Of a stretch of DNA of 9,259 bases, positions 1-6,675 are shown one piece after another (within the stretch, counting starts at the first letter, position 1; the number at the start of each line of letters is the position of its first letter). The position numbers and the translations under genes were made by a program. Under the pieces are notes generated by a model that was not told the DNA's origin, did no database searches, and saw nothing but the letters and a program-made list of their open reading frames with translations. The stretch is taken from contig DAOTEJ010000092.1 in assembly GCA_035454085.1 (NCBI GenBank), positions 1 through 9,259 of the forward strand, given 5' to 3'. Source of the stretch: DAOTEJ01 sp035454085. GTDB lineage: Bacteria > Pseudomonadota > Gammaproteobacteria > Burkholderiales > Burkholderiaceae_F.

Positions 1-92
1 GACCCCATGCGGCGACCCTAGCATGTGGTGCGCGCGGGCGCAGGCAGGCCGGCGCCGGGGCTATCCTCGCACCTCGATCCGACCGAGCGACC

Positions 93-500
93 ATGAAGCC
101 CGCCCCTGCCCCGCCGCGCGACGCCACCGACCTCAAGGGCCAGCGCGGCCTCGTGCGCCTGGTGCGTGCGCTGGGCTACTCGCGCGACGGACTGCGCTCG
201 GCCTGGCGTCACGAGGACGCCTTCCGCCAGGAGGCCGTGCTCGCGGCGCTGATGATCCCGCTCGCGCTGGTGCTGCCGGTGAGCCTGGTGGAGAAGATCC
301 TGCTGGTGGGCGTGGTGCTGCTGGTGCTGATCGTGGAGCTGCTCAACACCGCGGTCGAGGCCGCGATCGACCGCCACAGCGCCGAACTGCACCCGCTCGC
401 CAAGCGCGCCAAGGACTACGGCTCGGCCGCCGTGCTGCTCGCCCTGCTGCTGGCCGGCGGCACCTGGGTGGCGATCCTGGCGGCGCGCTTCTGGCCCTGA
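93..500 (+). CDS. dgkA: Diacylglycerol kinase DgkA (small integral-membrane type)
   Basis: Phosphorylates diacylglycerol to phosphatidic acid with ATP in the inner membrane, recycling the diacylglycerol left by osmoregulated-glucan or lipopolysaccharide modification. The 135 residues match the prokaryotic DAGK family (about 120 aa) with roughly 13 extra residues at the N-terminus. The motif YSRDGLRSAWRHEDAFRQE lies at residues 29-47. The signature VELLNTAVEAAIDR follows at 81-94, where Glu89 corresponds to the E. coli catalytic base Glu76 and Asn85 to Asn72. AKDYGSAAV at 106-114 supplies the Lys-Asp pair of the active site. Three hydrophobic segments are visible at about 48-64, 68-88 and 112-131. 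The ATG at 93 is chosen because the conserved core begins only about 20 residues later; its ribosome site is weak. A TATCCT at 62-67 could be a -10 box. It stands alone, 91 bases before purC. Family assignment is very secure. Confidence 0.96.
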   Translation: MKPAPAPPRDATDLKGQRGLVRLVRALGYSRDGLRSAWRHEDAFRQEAVLAALMIPLALVLPVSLVEKILLVGVVLLVLIVELLNTAVEAAIDRHSAELHPLAKRAKDYGSAAVLLALLLAGGTWVAILAARFWP

Positions 501-556
501 GGCCTGCCACGCGCGGGCACCGCTCGCCTGCCCGCGGAGGCCCGCAGCGGCTCGCC

Positions 557-562
557 TAAAAT
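557..562 (+). promoter_or_regulatory. Probable -10 box of the purC promoter
   Basis: TAAAAT lies in the 91-base gap between dgkA and purC, an AT-rich island in otherwise GC-dominated sequence. It matches the sigma-70 -10 consensus at five of six bases and sits about 30 bases before the purC ATG, giving a short predicted leader. No good -35 is visible 17 bases upstream (534-539 is GCGGAG). I saw no riboswitch-like structure and no clear PurR operator, but the gap is short. Assignment is by position and sequence only. Confidence 0.4.
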
Positions 563-591
563 CCGGCTTCGAACACTCTTCTGCGCCCGCC

Positions 592-1491
592 ATGACCACC
601 GGCCTGCTCCGCTCCGAACTCCAGTCCCTGCCGCTCGTGTACCGCGGCAAGGTGCGCGACAGCTACGCGGTGGGCGAGGACAAGCTGCTCATCGTCACCA
701 GCGACCGGCTCTCGGCCTTCGACGTGGTGATGGGCGAGCCCATCACCGACAAGGGCCGCGTGCTCAACGCGCTGTCGAACTTCTGGTTCGACCGGCTCAA
801 GGACGTGGTGCCCAACCACCTCACCGGCATCGATCCGGTGAGCGTGGTGAGCAGCGCCGACGCGCCCCAGGTGCGCGGCCGCGCGGTGGTGGCCTGGCGC
901 CTCAAGCCCCTGCCGGTCGAGGCCGTGGTGCGCGGCTACCTGATCGGCTCGGGCTGGAAGGACTATCAGGCCAGTGGCGCTGTATGCGGCATCGGCTTGC
1001 CCGCGGGCCTGGCCATGGCGCAGCAACTGCCCGAGCCCATCTTCACGCCCGCGGCCAAGGCCGAGCTCGGCCAGCACGACGAGAACATCAGCTACGCCGA
1101 GGTCGAGCGCATCGTCGGCCCGGCGCTGGCCGCCGAGATCCGCCGCGTCTCGATCGAGCTCTACCGCCGCGCCAGCGAGTACGCCGCCACGCGCGGCATC
1201 ATCATTGCCGACACCAAGTTCGAGTTCGGGCTCGACGCCGAGGGCCGCCTGCGCCTGATGGACGAGGTGCTCACGCCCGACTCCTCGCGCTTCTGGCCCG
1301 CCGACCGGTACCGCGTGGGCATCTCGCCGCCCAGCTACGACAAGCAGTTCGTGCGCGACTGGCTCGAGACCCAGCCCTGGAACAAGACCGCGCCGGCCCC
1401 CGCCCTGCCGCCCGAGGTGATCGCCGCCACCGCGGCCAAGTACCGCGAGGCGCTCGAGCGTCTCACGGGCCGCGGCCTGCCGCCGGCCTGA
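592..1491 (+). CDS. purC: Phosphoribosylaminoimidazole-succinocarboxamide (SAICAR) synthase PurC
   Basis: Catalyses ATP-dependent condensation of CAIR with aspartate to give SAICAR, a late step of de novo purine synthesis in the cytosol. The 299 residues fit the longer, yeast ADE1-like form of the family (about 300 aa) rather than the roughly 237-residue E. coli type. Family marks are YRGKVRDSYAV near residues 17-27 (nucleotide-binding loop), TSDRLSAFDVVM at about 36-47, the central VEAVVRGYLIGSGWKDY at about 107-123, and MDEVLTPDSSRFWP in the C-terminal third. The ATG at 592 gives the usual short N-terminal lead; there is no recognisable Shine-Dalgarno sequence just upstream. Its own -10 box is proposed at 557-562. 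The next genes, purE and purK, give the preceding steps of the same pathway. No oddities seen in the active-site motifs. Confidence 0.97.
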   Translation: MTTGLLRSELQSLPLVYRGKVRDSYAVGEDKLLIVTSDRLSAFDVVMGEPITDKGRVLNALSNFWFDRLKDVVPNHLTGIDPVSVVSSADAPQVRGRAVVAWRLKPLPVEAVVRGYLIGSGWKDYQASGAVCGIGLPAGLAMAQQLPEPIFTPAAKAELGQHDENISYAEVERIVGPALAAEIRRVSIELYRRASEYAATRGIIIADTKFEFGLDAEGRLRLMDEVLTPDSSRFWPADRYRVGISPPSYDKQFVRDWLETQPWNKTAPAPALPPEVIAATAAKYREALERLTGRGLPPA

Positions 1492-1522
1492 GCCGCCGCC
1501 CCGTTGCGGCGCGCGCGGCCAG

Positions 1523-1528
1523 TAGAAT
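1523..1528 (+). promoter_or_regulatory. Possible -10 box in front of purE
   Basis: TAGAAT stands out in the 74-base gap between purC and purE and matches the -10 consensus at five of six positions. A TTGCGG at 1504-1509 resembles a -35, but the spacer of 13 bases is shorter than the usual 16-18, so this is a weak candidate. If real, purE-purK-sua5 could be transcribed apart from purC, with a leader starting near 1535. Confidence 0.3.
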
Positions 1529-1565
1529 CGCGCCTTGATGATCACGGTCTTCTGAGCGAGCACGC

Positions 1566-2069
1566 ATGGCCACGTCCGCACGGTCGACGCCCCTGGTGGG
1601 CGTCGTGATGGGTTCCAACTCCGACTGGGACGTGATGCAGCACGCCTGCAAGGTGCTGCGCGAGTTCGACGTGAGCTTCGAGGCGCAGGTGCTCTCGGCG
1701 CACCGCATGCCCGACGAGATGTTCACCTACGCCCAGGACGCCCGCACCCGCGGCCTGCGCGCCATCATCGCCGGCGCGGGCGGCGCGGCCCATCTGCCCG
1801 GCATGCTCGCGGCCAAGACCGTGATCCCGGTGCTGGGCGTGCCCGTGCCTTCCAAGTACCTGCGCGGCGAGGATTCGCTGCTGTCGATCGTGCAGATGCC
1901 CAAGGGCGTGCCGGTGGCCACCTTCGCCATCGGCGAGGCCGGCGCGGGCAACGCGGCGCTCTTCGCGGTGGCCATGCTCGCCGCCGAGGATCCCGAGCTC
2001 GCCATGCGCCTGGCCCAGTTCCGCGCCACGCAAAACGAGGCCGCGCGCAACATGACCCTGCCGCTGTGA
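1566..2069 (+). CDS. purE: N5-carboxyaminoimidazole ribonucleotide mutase PurE (class I)
   Basis: Moves the carboxylate of N5-CAIR to C4 to form CAIR in de novo purine synthesis. At 167 residues it has the normal length for bacterial class I PurE. The phosphate- and ribose-binding loop VVMGSNSDWDVM is at about residues 13-24. SAHRMP at 44-49 carries the conserved active-site His46. GAGGAAHLPGM lies near the middle, followed by SIVQMPKGVPVAT and AGNAALFA toward the C-terminus. A purK gene follows directly, which is what separates the N5-CAIR mutase (class I) from the CO2-using class II enzymes. The ATG at 1566 is preferred because the core begins about ten residues later; only a weak GAG-rich ribosome site precedes it. 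Its TGA overlaps the GTG of purK, so the two are translationally coupled and likely produced at matched levels. Confidence 0.97.
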   Translation: MATSARSTPLVGVVMGSNSDWDVMQHACKVLREFDVSFEAQVLSAHRMPDEMFTYAQDARTRGLRAIIAGAGGAAHLPGMLAAKTVIPVLGVPVPSKYLRGEDSLLSIVQMPKGVPVATFAIGEAGAGNAALFAVAMLAAEDPELAMRLAQFRATQNEAARNMTLPL

Positions 2070-3253
2070 GCGCCACGGCGGTTCAGTCCGTCGAGTCCGG
2101 CGCGGCGCTGCCCCCCGGCGCCTGGCTGGGCCTGCTCGGCGGCGGCCAGCTCGGCCGCATGTTCGCCATGGCCGCGCAAAGCCTGGGCTACCGGGTGATG
2201 GTGCTCGACCCCGGTGCCGACAGCCCCGCCGGCGCGGTGGCCGACGAGCACCTCCGCGCCGACTACCTCGACGACCGCGCGCTCGCGCAACTCGCGCAGC
2301 GCTGCCGCGCCGCCAGCACCGAGTTCGAGAACGTGCCCGCCGAGGCGCTGCGCTTCCTCGCGCGGCACTGCTCGGTGAGCCCCGGCGCCGAGGCCGTGGC
2401 CATCGCCCAGGACCGCATCGCCGAGAAGCGCTTCGTGGCGGGCTGCGAGATCGCGGTGGCGCCCCACGCCGTGATCCAGCGCAGCGAGGACTGCGACGCC
2501 ATCGACGCGCGCCTGCTGCCGGGCATCCTCAAGAGCGCGCGCCTGGGCTACGACGGCAAGGGCCAGGTGCGCGTCAAGCACCCGGCCGAAGTGCGCGTGG
2601 CCTTCGGCGTGCTGGGCCACGTGCCCTGCGTGCTCGAGAAGATGCTCGCCCTCGCGCTCGAGGTGTCGGTGGTGGTGGCGCGCAACCGCGCCGGCCAGAC
2701 CCTGAGCTTCCCGGTGGCCGAGAACGCGCACCGCGACGGCATCCTCGCCGTGACGGTGCTGCCCGCGCGCATCGACGAGGCGCTCGCCCGCCGCGCGCGC
2801 GAGGCGGCGATGCGCATCGCCGAGCGCATGGACTACGTGGGCGTGCTGTGCGTCGAGTTCTTCGTGCTGGCCGACGGCTCGCTGGTGGTCAACGAGATGG
2901 CGCCCCGCCCGCACAACAGCGGCCACGCCACCATCGACGCCTGCGTCACCAGCCAGTTCGAGCAGCAGGCGCGCGTGATGGCCGGTCTGCCGCTGGGCGA
3001 CACCACGCAGCTGGCGCCCGCCGTGATGCTCAACCTGCTGGGCGACCTGTGGTACGCGGGCGAGCAACTGCGCGAGCCCGACTGGGCCGCCGTGCTCGCC
3101 GTGCCTGGCGCCAAGCTGCACCTCTACGGCAAGACCGAGGCGCGCCGCGGCCGCAAGATGGGCCACGTGACCTGCCTGGGCGCCACGCCGGCCGAGGCCC
3201 TGGCGCGCGCCACCCGGGTGGCTGCCGCCCTGGGCCTGCCCGCGCCGCGATGA
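2066..3253 (+). CDS. purK: N5-carboxyaminoimidazole ribonucleotide synthase PurK
   Basis: An ATP-grasp enzyme that carboxylates AIR with bicarbonate and ATP to form N5-CAIR, the substrate of the PurE encoded just upstream. The 395 residues are close to the family norm. The N-terminal domain has the Rossmann-like loop GLLGGGQLGRMFAMAAQSLG at about residues 23-42 and the TEFENVP motif near 87-93. The central ATP-grasp region contains KSARLGYDGKGQVRV, and VNEMAPRPHNSGH gives the metal-binding Glu and Asn with the substrate-contact Arg-Pro-His. The start is GTG at 2066, whose bases overlap the purE stop (GTGA). This gives about 20 extra residues before the core, so a slightly later start cannot be fully excluded. 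The stop overlaps the ATG of the Sua5 gene in the same manner. No missing catalytic residues were noticed. Confidence 0.96.
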   Translation: MSATAVQSVESGAALPPGAWLGLLGGGQLGRMFAMAAQSLGYRVMVLDPGADSPAGAVADEHLRADYLDDRALAQLAQRCRAASTEFENVPAEALRFLARHCSVSPGAEAVAIAQDRIAEKRFVAGCEIAVAPHAVIQRSEDCDAIDARLLPGILKSARLGYDGKGQVRVKHPAEVRVAFGVLGHVPCVLEKMLALALEVSVVVARNRAGQTLSFPVAENAHRDGILAVTVLPARIDEALARRAREAAMRIAERMDYVGVLCVEFFVLADGSLVVNEMAPRPHNSGHATIDACVTSQFEQQARVMAGLPLGDTTQLAPAVMLNLLGDLWYAGEQLREPDWAAVLAVPGAKLHLYGKTEARRGRKMGHVTCLGATPAEALARATRVAAALGLPAPR

Positions 3254-4239
3254 CCGCGCCCGACGCCGCCGCCATCGCGCGCGCGGTGCAGGTGCTGCGC
3301 GCTGGCGGGCTGGTGGCGATGCCCACCGAGACGGTCTACGGCCTGGCGGCCGACGCCGCGCAGCCCGCCGCTGTGCGCGCCATCTTTACCGCCAAGGGCC
3401 GGCCCGCCGACCACCCGCTGATCGTGCACGTGGCCGACGCCGCCGCGCTGGTGCACTGGGCCGCCGCCGTGCCCGACTGCGCAGCACGCCTCGCTCACGC
3501 CTTCTGGCCCGGACCGCTGACCCTGGTGCTGGAGCGCGCCCCCGCCGTGAACACGGTGGTCACCGGCGGGCAGGACACGATCGGACTGCGCTGCCCGGCC
3601 CACCCCTGGGCGCAGGCGCTGCTGGCTGCCTGCGCGCGCGACGGGGTGATGGGCCTGGCCGCGCCCAGCGCCAATTCCTTCGGCCGCATCAGTCCCACCA
3701 CCGCCGAGCACGTGCGCGCCGACCTGGGCGAGAAGCCGGCCGGCCGCATCGACCTGATCCTCGACGGCGGCCCCTGCGAGGTCGGGATCGAATCGACCAT
3801 CGTCGACTGCTCGGGCCGCGCCCCGCGCCTGCTGCGCCATGGCGCCATCGGCCGCGCGCAGCTCGAAGCGGTGCTGGGCGTGCCGGTGCCCGACGCCGGG
3901 GCCGACGCCCCGCGCGCCTCCGGCCGCCTGCGCTCGCACTACGCGCCGCGCACCCCGCTGGAGCTGCTGCCTGCGGCCGAACTGCCCGCGCGCGTCGCGG
4001 CCCTGGGTGGCGAGCGCCTCGCCGTGCTGGCCCCGGCGCACGCCCTGCCCGACGCGCCCGCGCAGGTGGTGCGGCGCCTGATCGCACCCACCAGCCCCGG
4101 CGAGTACGCCAGCCGGCTTTATGCCGCGCTGCACGAAATGGACCGGGTCGGCGCGGACCGCCTCCTGGTGGCGCGCGTGCCCGACACCCCCGACTGGGCG
4201 GCGGTCGCCGACCGCCTCGAGCGCGCGGCAGCGCACTGA
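3250..4239 (+). CDS. sua5: L-threonylcarbamoyladenylate synthase, two-domain Sua5 type
   Basis: Makes threonylcarbamoyl-AMP from threonine, bicarbonate and ATP. This is the donor that TsaD and partners use to place t6A at position 37 of ANN-decoding tRNAs. Residues 1 to about 200 form the SUA5/YciO/YrdC domain: PTETVYGLAADA at 25-36, KGRP at 49-52 and the SAN motif at 140-142, matching the Lys-Arg...Ser-Asn nucleotide site of the family. A linker beginning near SGRLRSHYAPRTPLELL leads to a C-terminal SUA5 domain. The total of 329 residues therefore fits Sua5 rather than the short TsaC/YrdC (about 190 aa). The ATG at 3250 overlaps the purK TGA (ATGA) with no ribosome site of its own, implying re-initiation from purK. 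Earlier in-frame starts lie inside purK and are rejected. Linking the gene to purE/purK is common in betaproteobacteria as I recall. Confidence 0.94.
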   Translation: MTAPDAAAIARAVQVLRAGGLVAMPTETVYGLAADAAQPAAVRAIFTAKGRPADHPLIVHVADAAALVHWAAAVPDCAARLAHAFWPGPLTLVLERAPAVNTVVTGGQDTIGLRCPAHPWAQALLAACARDGVMGLAAPSANSFGRISPTTAEHVRADLGEKPAGRIDLILDGGPCEVGIESTIVDCSGRAPRLLRHGAIGRAQLEAVLGVPVPDAGADAPRASGRLRSHYAPRTPLELLPAAELPARVAALGGERLAVLAPAHALPDAPAQVVRRLIAPTSPGEYASRLYAALHEMDRVGADRLLVARVPDTPDWAAVADRLERAAAH

Positions 4240-4467
4240 GCCGCGGCGGCGTGCGCCTTGGACGAGGCCGCCCGCGGCGCGCGCCGATGCTGCGGCGCGC
4301 GCCTGGTGCCTGGCCGCGGCGGCAAGCTGGCTGTGTTGCTTCCGCACCAAGCCCCGGGCGACCCGCGGGTTTGCCCATGCCTGCCCGCGTATGATCGCGA
4401 GCAACGTTTGCCGGGGAGACTGGCGACGCCTGTCCGCATCGTTCGGGAAATCTGGGGAGACACAAAA
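4240..4467 (+). promoter_or_regulatory. Intergenic leader of the GDSL lipoprotein gene
   Basis: This 228-base gap holds no convincing gene. Right after the Sua5 stop, GCCGCGG (4240-4246) can pair with a CCGCGGC about 30 bases on, but no T-run follows, so it is at most a poor terminator. A TATGAT at 4390-4395 is the best -10 candidate. The only -35-like match, TTGCCC at 4371-4376, is too close (13 bases) for a standard spacer. GGGGAGAC occurs twice, at 4413-4420 and 4454-4461; the second copy is the ribosome-binding site of the following GTG start. The promoter call is tentative. Confidence 0.35.
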
Positions 4468-5502
4468 GTGAAAGACCTTCTGTTGGCGCGTCGGCGCCTG
4501 ATTGGACTGGTCGCGGCTTCGGCCTCGGCCCTCGTGCTGTCCGCCTGCGGCGGCAGCGACGGTACGCCGCAGTTCGTGCCACCGGTGATAGGGCAGAAGT
4601 ACACGGCGCTCTACGCCGTCGGTGCGAGCCTCTCAGACACCGGCAACGCCTGTACGGCGAACCCGGCCGGTTGCCCGCCCAGCCCGCCCTACGCGGTCGG
4701 CGTGGCCTCGAACGGCACGCTGTGGATCCAGACCGTGGCGGCCAACTACCGGGTCGCGGCCAACCCCTCGCTCAAGGGCGGCACCAACTACGCCTACGGC
4801 GGCGCGCGCACTGGCGCCGTGCCCTCCCCCGTGGCTGGCGCCCCGGCGCTGACCGGCACCGTGCCCTCGATGGTCCAGCAGATCGACACCTATCTGGCCA
4901 CCACCAGCCTGCGTGCCGATCCGAGCGCGCTGTACGTGGTCGATGCCTCGACCTTCGGCAACAACTTCAACGCCGCCGCCACCGCCGCCACCCAGGCGGG
5001 CCTCTCCGGCGCCGCGCTGCAGACCTACTTCACCAACGTCACCGCAGCGGCCGTGGGCGACGTGGTGGGCATCGTCAACAAGCTCTACTTCGCCGGCGCC
5101 CGCAACGTGCTCGTGGTCAACTCGCCCGACATCGGCGCCACGCCGCTGCTCACCGGCAACGGTGCCGCCCCGACCAACCCGAACGCCGCGGCCGCCACGC
5201 AGCTGTCGGGGGGCTTCAACCAGAACCTCGCCGCGCAGTTCGGCGTGTTCGCGCCGTCGTGGCAGGGTATGAGCGTCAAGACTTTCGACGCCTTTGTGTT
5301 CGGGCGCACGATCGCGGCCAACCCTGCCGCCAACGGCTACACCAACGTGACCCAGGCCTGCTTCCTGCCGCCCAGCACCTCGCTGCCCAGCGGCTTCCTG
5401 TGCACCACGCCCGGCAGCTACTTCTACTGGGACACCTTCCACCCCACCGCCTTCACCGGCGGCAAGGTGGCGCAGCAGGTCATCAACCTGCTCGGACCGT
5501 GA
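4468..5502 (+). CDS. GDSL/SGNH-family esterase-like lipoprotein
   Basis: Predicted secreted lipid-anchored hydrolase of 344 residues, probably acting on ester bonds; the substrate cannot be read from sequence. The N-terminus has Arg8-Arg10, a hydrophobic stretch at 11-24 and the lipobox LSAC with Cys27, then a Gly/Ser/Pro-rich tether. Block I reads VGASLSDTGN, so nucleophile Ser54 and the Ser-Asp-x-Gly part are kept, but the usual Asp of GDS is Ala53. Block II is NYAYGGART at 107-115. Block III, normally G-x-N-D, reads GNNF at 164-167. Block V, DTFHP at 322-326, supplies Asp322 and His325. Two cysteine pairs (ACTANPAGC near 62-70 and TQACFLPP...GFLC near the C-terminus) could form disulfides. 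The GTG at 4468 is chosen over upstream frame extensions because GGGGAGA lies seven bases before it and it yields the lipoprotein signal. The gene is monocistronic and ends at a strong terminator. Confidence 0.85.
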   Translation: MKDLLLARRRLIGLVAASASALVLSACGGSDGTPQFVPPVIGQKYTALYAVGASLSDTGNACTANPAGCPPSPPYAVGVASNGTLWIQTVAANYRVAANPSLKGGTNYAYGGARTGAVPSPVAGAPALTGTVPSMVQQIDTYLATTSLRADPSALYVVDASTFGNNFNAAATAATQAGLSGAALQTYFTNVTAAAVGDVVGIVNKLYFAGARNVLVVNSPDIGATPLLTGNGAAPTNPNAAAATQLSGGFNQNLAAQFGVFAPSWQGMSVKTFDAFVFGRTIAANPAANGYTNVTQACFLPPSTSLPSGFLCTTPGSYFYWDTFHPTAFTGGKVAQQVINLLGP

Positions 5503-5520
5503 TCCGGCACCCGGTTGCAT

Positions 5521-5552
5521 GAAAACGGCGCCCTCGGGCGCCGTTTTCTTTT
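5521..5552. terminator. Strong rho-independent terminator, probably bidirectional
   Basis: A perfect 12-bp stem, GAAAACGGCGCC (5521-5532) pairing with GGCGCCGTTTTC (5537-5548), closes a four-base loop and runs into T-rich sequence (TTTTCTTTT, 5544-5552). On the minus strand the same hairpin is followed by TTTTC from the stem base. It sits 18 bases after the GDSL gene stop and 15 bases past the SemiSWEET stop (5568), so it can end transcription for both converging units. Confidence 0.88.
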
Positions 5553-5567
5553 GGGGGCGCGGCGCGC

Positions 5568-5819
5568 TCAGCCGTAGCGCAGCTTCATCACCAGGATGAA
5601 GAGCGCGAGCGCCAGCGTCACGGTGTTGGCCGCCACGATCGGCCAGGCGCCGAGCATCAGCCCGTAGGCCAGCCACAGCGCCACGCCGCTGGTGAAGATC
5701 GCGTACATGCCCAGCGACACCCCCTCGGCGCGCCGCGTCTTCCAGGTGAGCCGCGCCTGGGGCACGAAGGCGAGGGTGGTGAGGCAGGCCGCGAGGTAGC
5801 CGATCAGGTCCGGATGCAT
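5568..5819 (-). CDS. SemiSWEET sugar transporter (PQ-loop/MtN3 family)
   Basis: An 83-residue membrane protein with three predicted helices at about residues 5-23, 37-56 and 60-79, the architecture of bacterial SemiSWEETs that work as homodimers to carry sugars down a gradient. FVPQ at 18-21 gives the Pro-Gln hinge of helix 1. Trp49 and Asn65 fall where SemiSWEETs place the sugar-contacting Trp and Asn. The loop between helices 1 and 2 is basic (WKTRRAEGVS), which suggests it lies in the cytosol. The ATG at 5819 gives the usual length, and no good ribosome site precedes it. The gene starts 12 bases after the stop of the alpha/beta hydrolase upstream on the same strand, so it is probably co-transcribed with it. 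Mono- versus disaccharide preference cannot be deduced. The family call is secure and the substrate unknown. Confidence 0.92.
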   Translation of the reverse strand: MHPDLIGYLAACLTTLAFVPQARLTWKTRRAEGVSLGMYAIFTSGVALWLAYGLMLGAWPIVAANTVTLALALFILVMKLRYG

Positions 5820-5831
5820 GGTGCGCAGTCT

Positions 5832-6605
5832 TCAGGTGAGTTTGTCGGCCACGGCGCGGGCCAGGCGTTCAAGGGCCGCGATCACCGCCTCGGGCTGGTC
5901 GCGCTGCGGTGCATGACCGCAGGCGTCGAGCATCAGCAGCTCGCACTCGCCGCCCACGCCGGCGGCAATCGATTCGAGCTGGGCCAGGGTGCCGTACTGG
6001 TCCTGGTGACCCTGGATGGCGAGCACCGGGCAGCCCACGCGCGGCAGTTCGGACTCGATGTTCCAGGCGCGGAAGTCGGGTGCGAGCCAGCCGTCGTTCC
6101 AGCCCAGGAAGGCGCCGTCGGGGTCGGCATGCAGTCGCGCCAGGCCCGCGTGCAGCTTGCCCGCGTCCCAGGCCGCGCGCGCGGCGCGCAGGCCATCGAG
6201 GCTCACTTCCTCGACGAACACGTGCGGCGCCATGACGGCGATCGCGCAGGGGTCGTGACGCGCCGCGTAGAGCAGCGCGATCGAGCCGCCGTCGCTGTGG
6301 CCCACCAGCAGCGGCTGCGTCACACCCAGACGCGCGAGCAGCGCCGGCAGCACCTCCCAGGCTTCGCGGTGCAGGTAGTCCACGCCACGCGGCGCATCCA
6401 GGCGCGACGAGGCGCCGTAGCCGCGGCGCGAGTACATCAGGCCGGGCAGTTGCAGGTGCTCGCACACGCGCCGCGGAAAATCGCGCCACGCGGCGAGCGA
6501 CCCCAGGCCCTCGTGCAGGAAGACGAGGGTGGCGCCCGCGCGCTGCGGCTCGATGCGCAGCACTTCCAGGCGCGCGGGCCCGATCTCGACGAACTCGATG
6601 CTCAC
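5832..6605 (-). CDS. Alpha/beta-fold hydrolase
   Basis: A cytosolic serine hydrolase of 257 residues with no signal peptide; its substrate is not known. HEGLGSLAAWRDFP at 31-44 is the oxyanion-hole region, YSRRGYGAS follows at 58-66, and GHSDGG at 102-107 holds nucleophile Ser104. QGHQDQYGT at 198-206 carries the likely acid Asp202, and CGHAPQRDQP starting at 229 carries catalytic His231, so the triad is complete. A cap region lies at about 130-185. The form HEGLGS...WRDFP is typical of a proteobacterial esterase-like subfamily; an esterase, lactonase or C-C bond hydrolase are all possible. The start is GTG at 6605, with no clear ribosome site. A TATACT on the minus strand (6618-6613) lies directly upstream. 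The SemiSWEET gene follows after 12 bases, suggesting a two-gene unit. Confidence 0.88.
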   Translation of the reverse strand: MSIEFVEIGPARLEVLRIEPQRAGATLVFLHEGLGSLAAWRDFPRRVCEHLQLPGLMYSRRGYGASSRLDAPRGVDYLHREAWEVLPALLARLGVTQPLLVGHSDGGSIALLYAARHDPCAIAVMAPHVFVEEVSLDGLRAARAAWDAGKLHAGLARLHADPDGAFLGWNDGWLAPDFRAWNIESELPRVGCPVLAIQGHQDQYGTLAQLESIAAGVGGECELLMLDACGHAPQRDQPEAVIAALERLARAVADKLT

Positions 6606-6612
6606 TCGCCCG

Positions 6613-6618
6613 AGTATA
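6613..6618 (-). promoter_or_regulatory. Candidate -10 box for the hydrolase-SemiSWEET unit
   Basis: Read on the minus strand this is TATACT, five of six matches to the -10 consensus, in the 70-base divergent gap between the hydrolase and the pseudouridine synthase. The start point it predicts falls at about 6606-6605, on top of the GTG start codon. No good -35 is seen at the right spacing. On the plus strand the only rluF-side candidate is a weak TAAGCT at 6643-6648. Confidence 0.35.
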
Positions 6619-6675
6619 GGCAGCGCCGCCCCGGCGCCCGTTTAAGCTAGACGACCCCACCCGAGAGCCGCAGCG

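Noticed and set aside
1727..3166. 479-codon minus-strand open frame opposite purE and purK
   Set aside because: Its product is His/Ala/Gly/Arg-rich low-complexity sequence with no recognisable domain. It exists because the GC-biased third positions of the real genes avoid stops on the other strand.
3124..4404. 426-codon minus-strand open frame opposite the Sua5 gene
   Set aside because: Same GC-bias shadow pattern; the opposite strand carries a clear Sua5 with intact motifs.
4258..4467. Upstream extension of the GDSL gene frame
   Set aside because: It would bury the lipoprotein signal peptide inside the protein, and the GTG at 4468 has a strong ribosome site.
4965..5000. GCC/ACC-rich triplet run in the GDSL gene
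   Set aside because: Short Ala/Thr-rich coding stretch, irregular and explained by GC-biased codons; not a microsatellite of note.
4633..5676. 347-codon minus-strand open frame opposite the GDSL gene and across the terminator
   Set aside because: It crosses the strong hairpin and the SemiSWEET gene, and its sequence is Gly/Arg/Val-rich without family features.
5814..6650. 278-codon plus-strand open frame opposite the alpha/beta hydrolase
   Set aside because: The minus strand encodes a hydrolase with a full Ser-Asp-His triad; the plus frame is compositional shadow.
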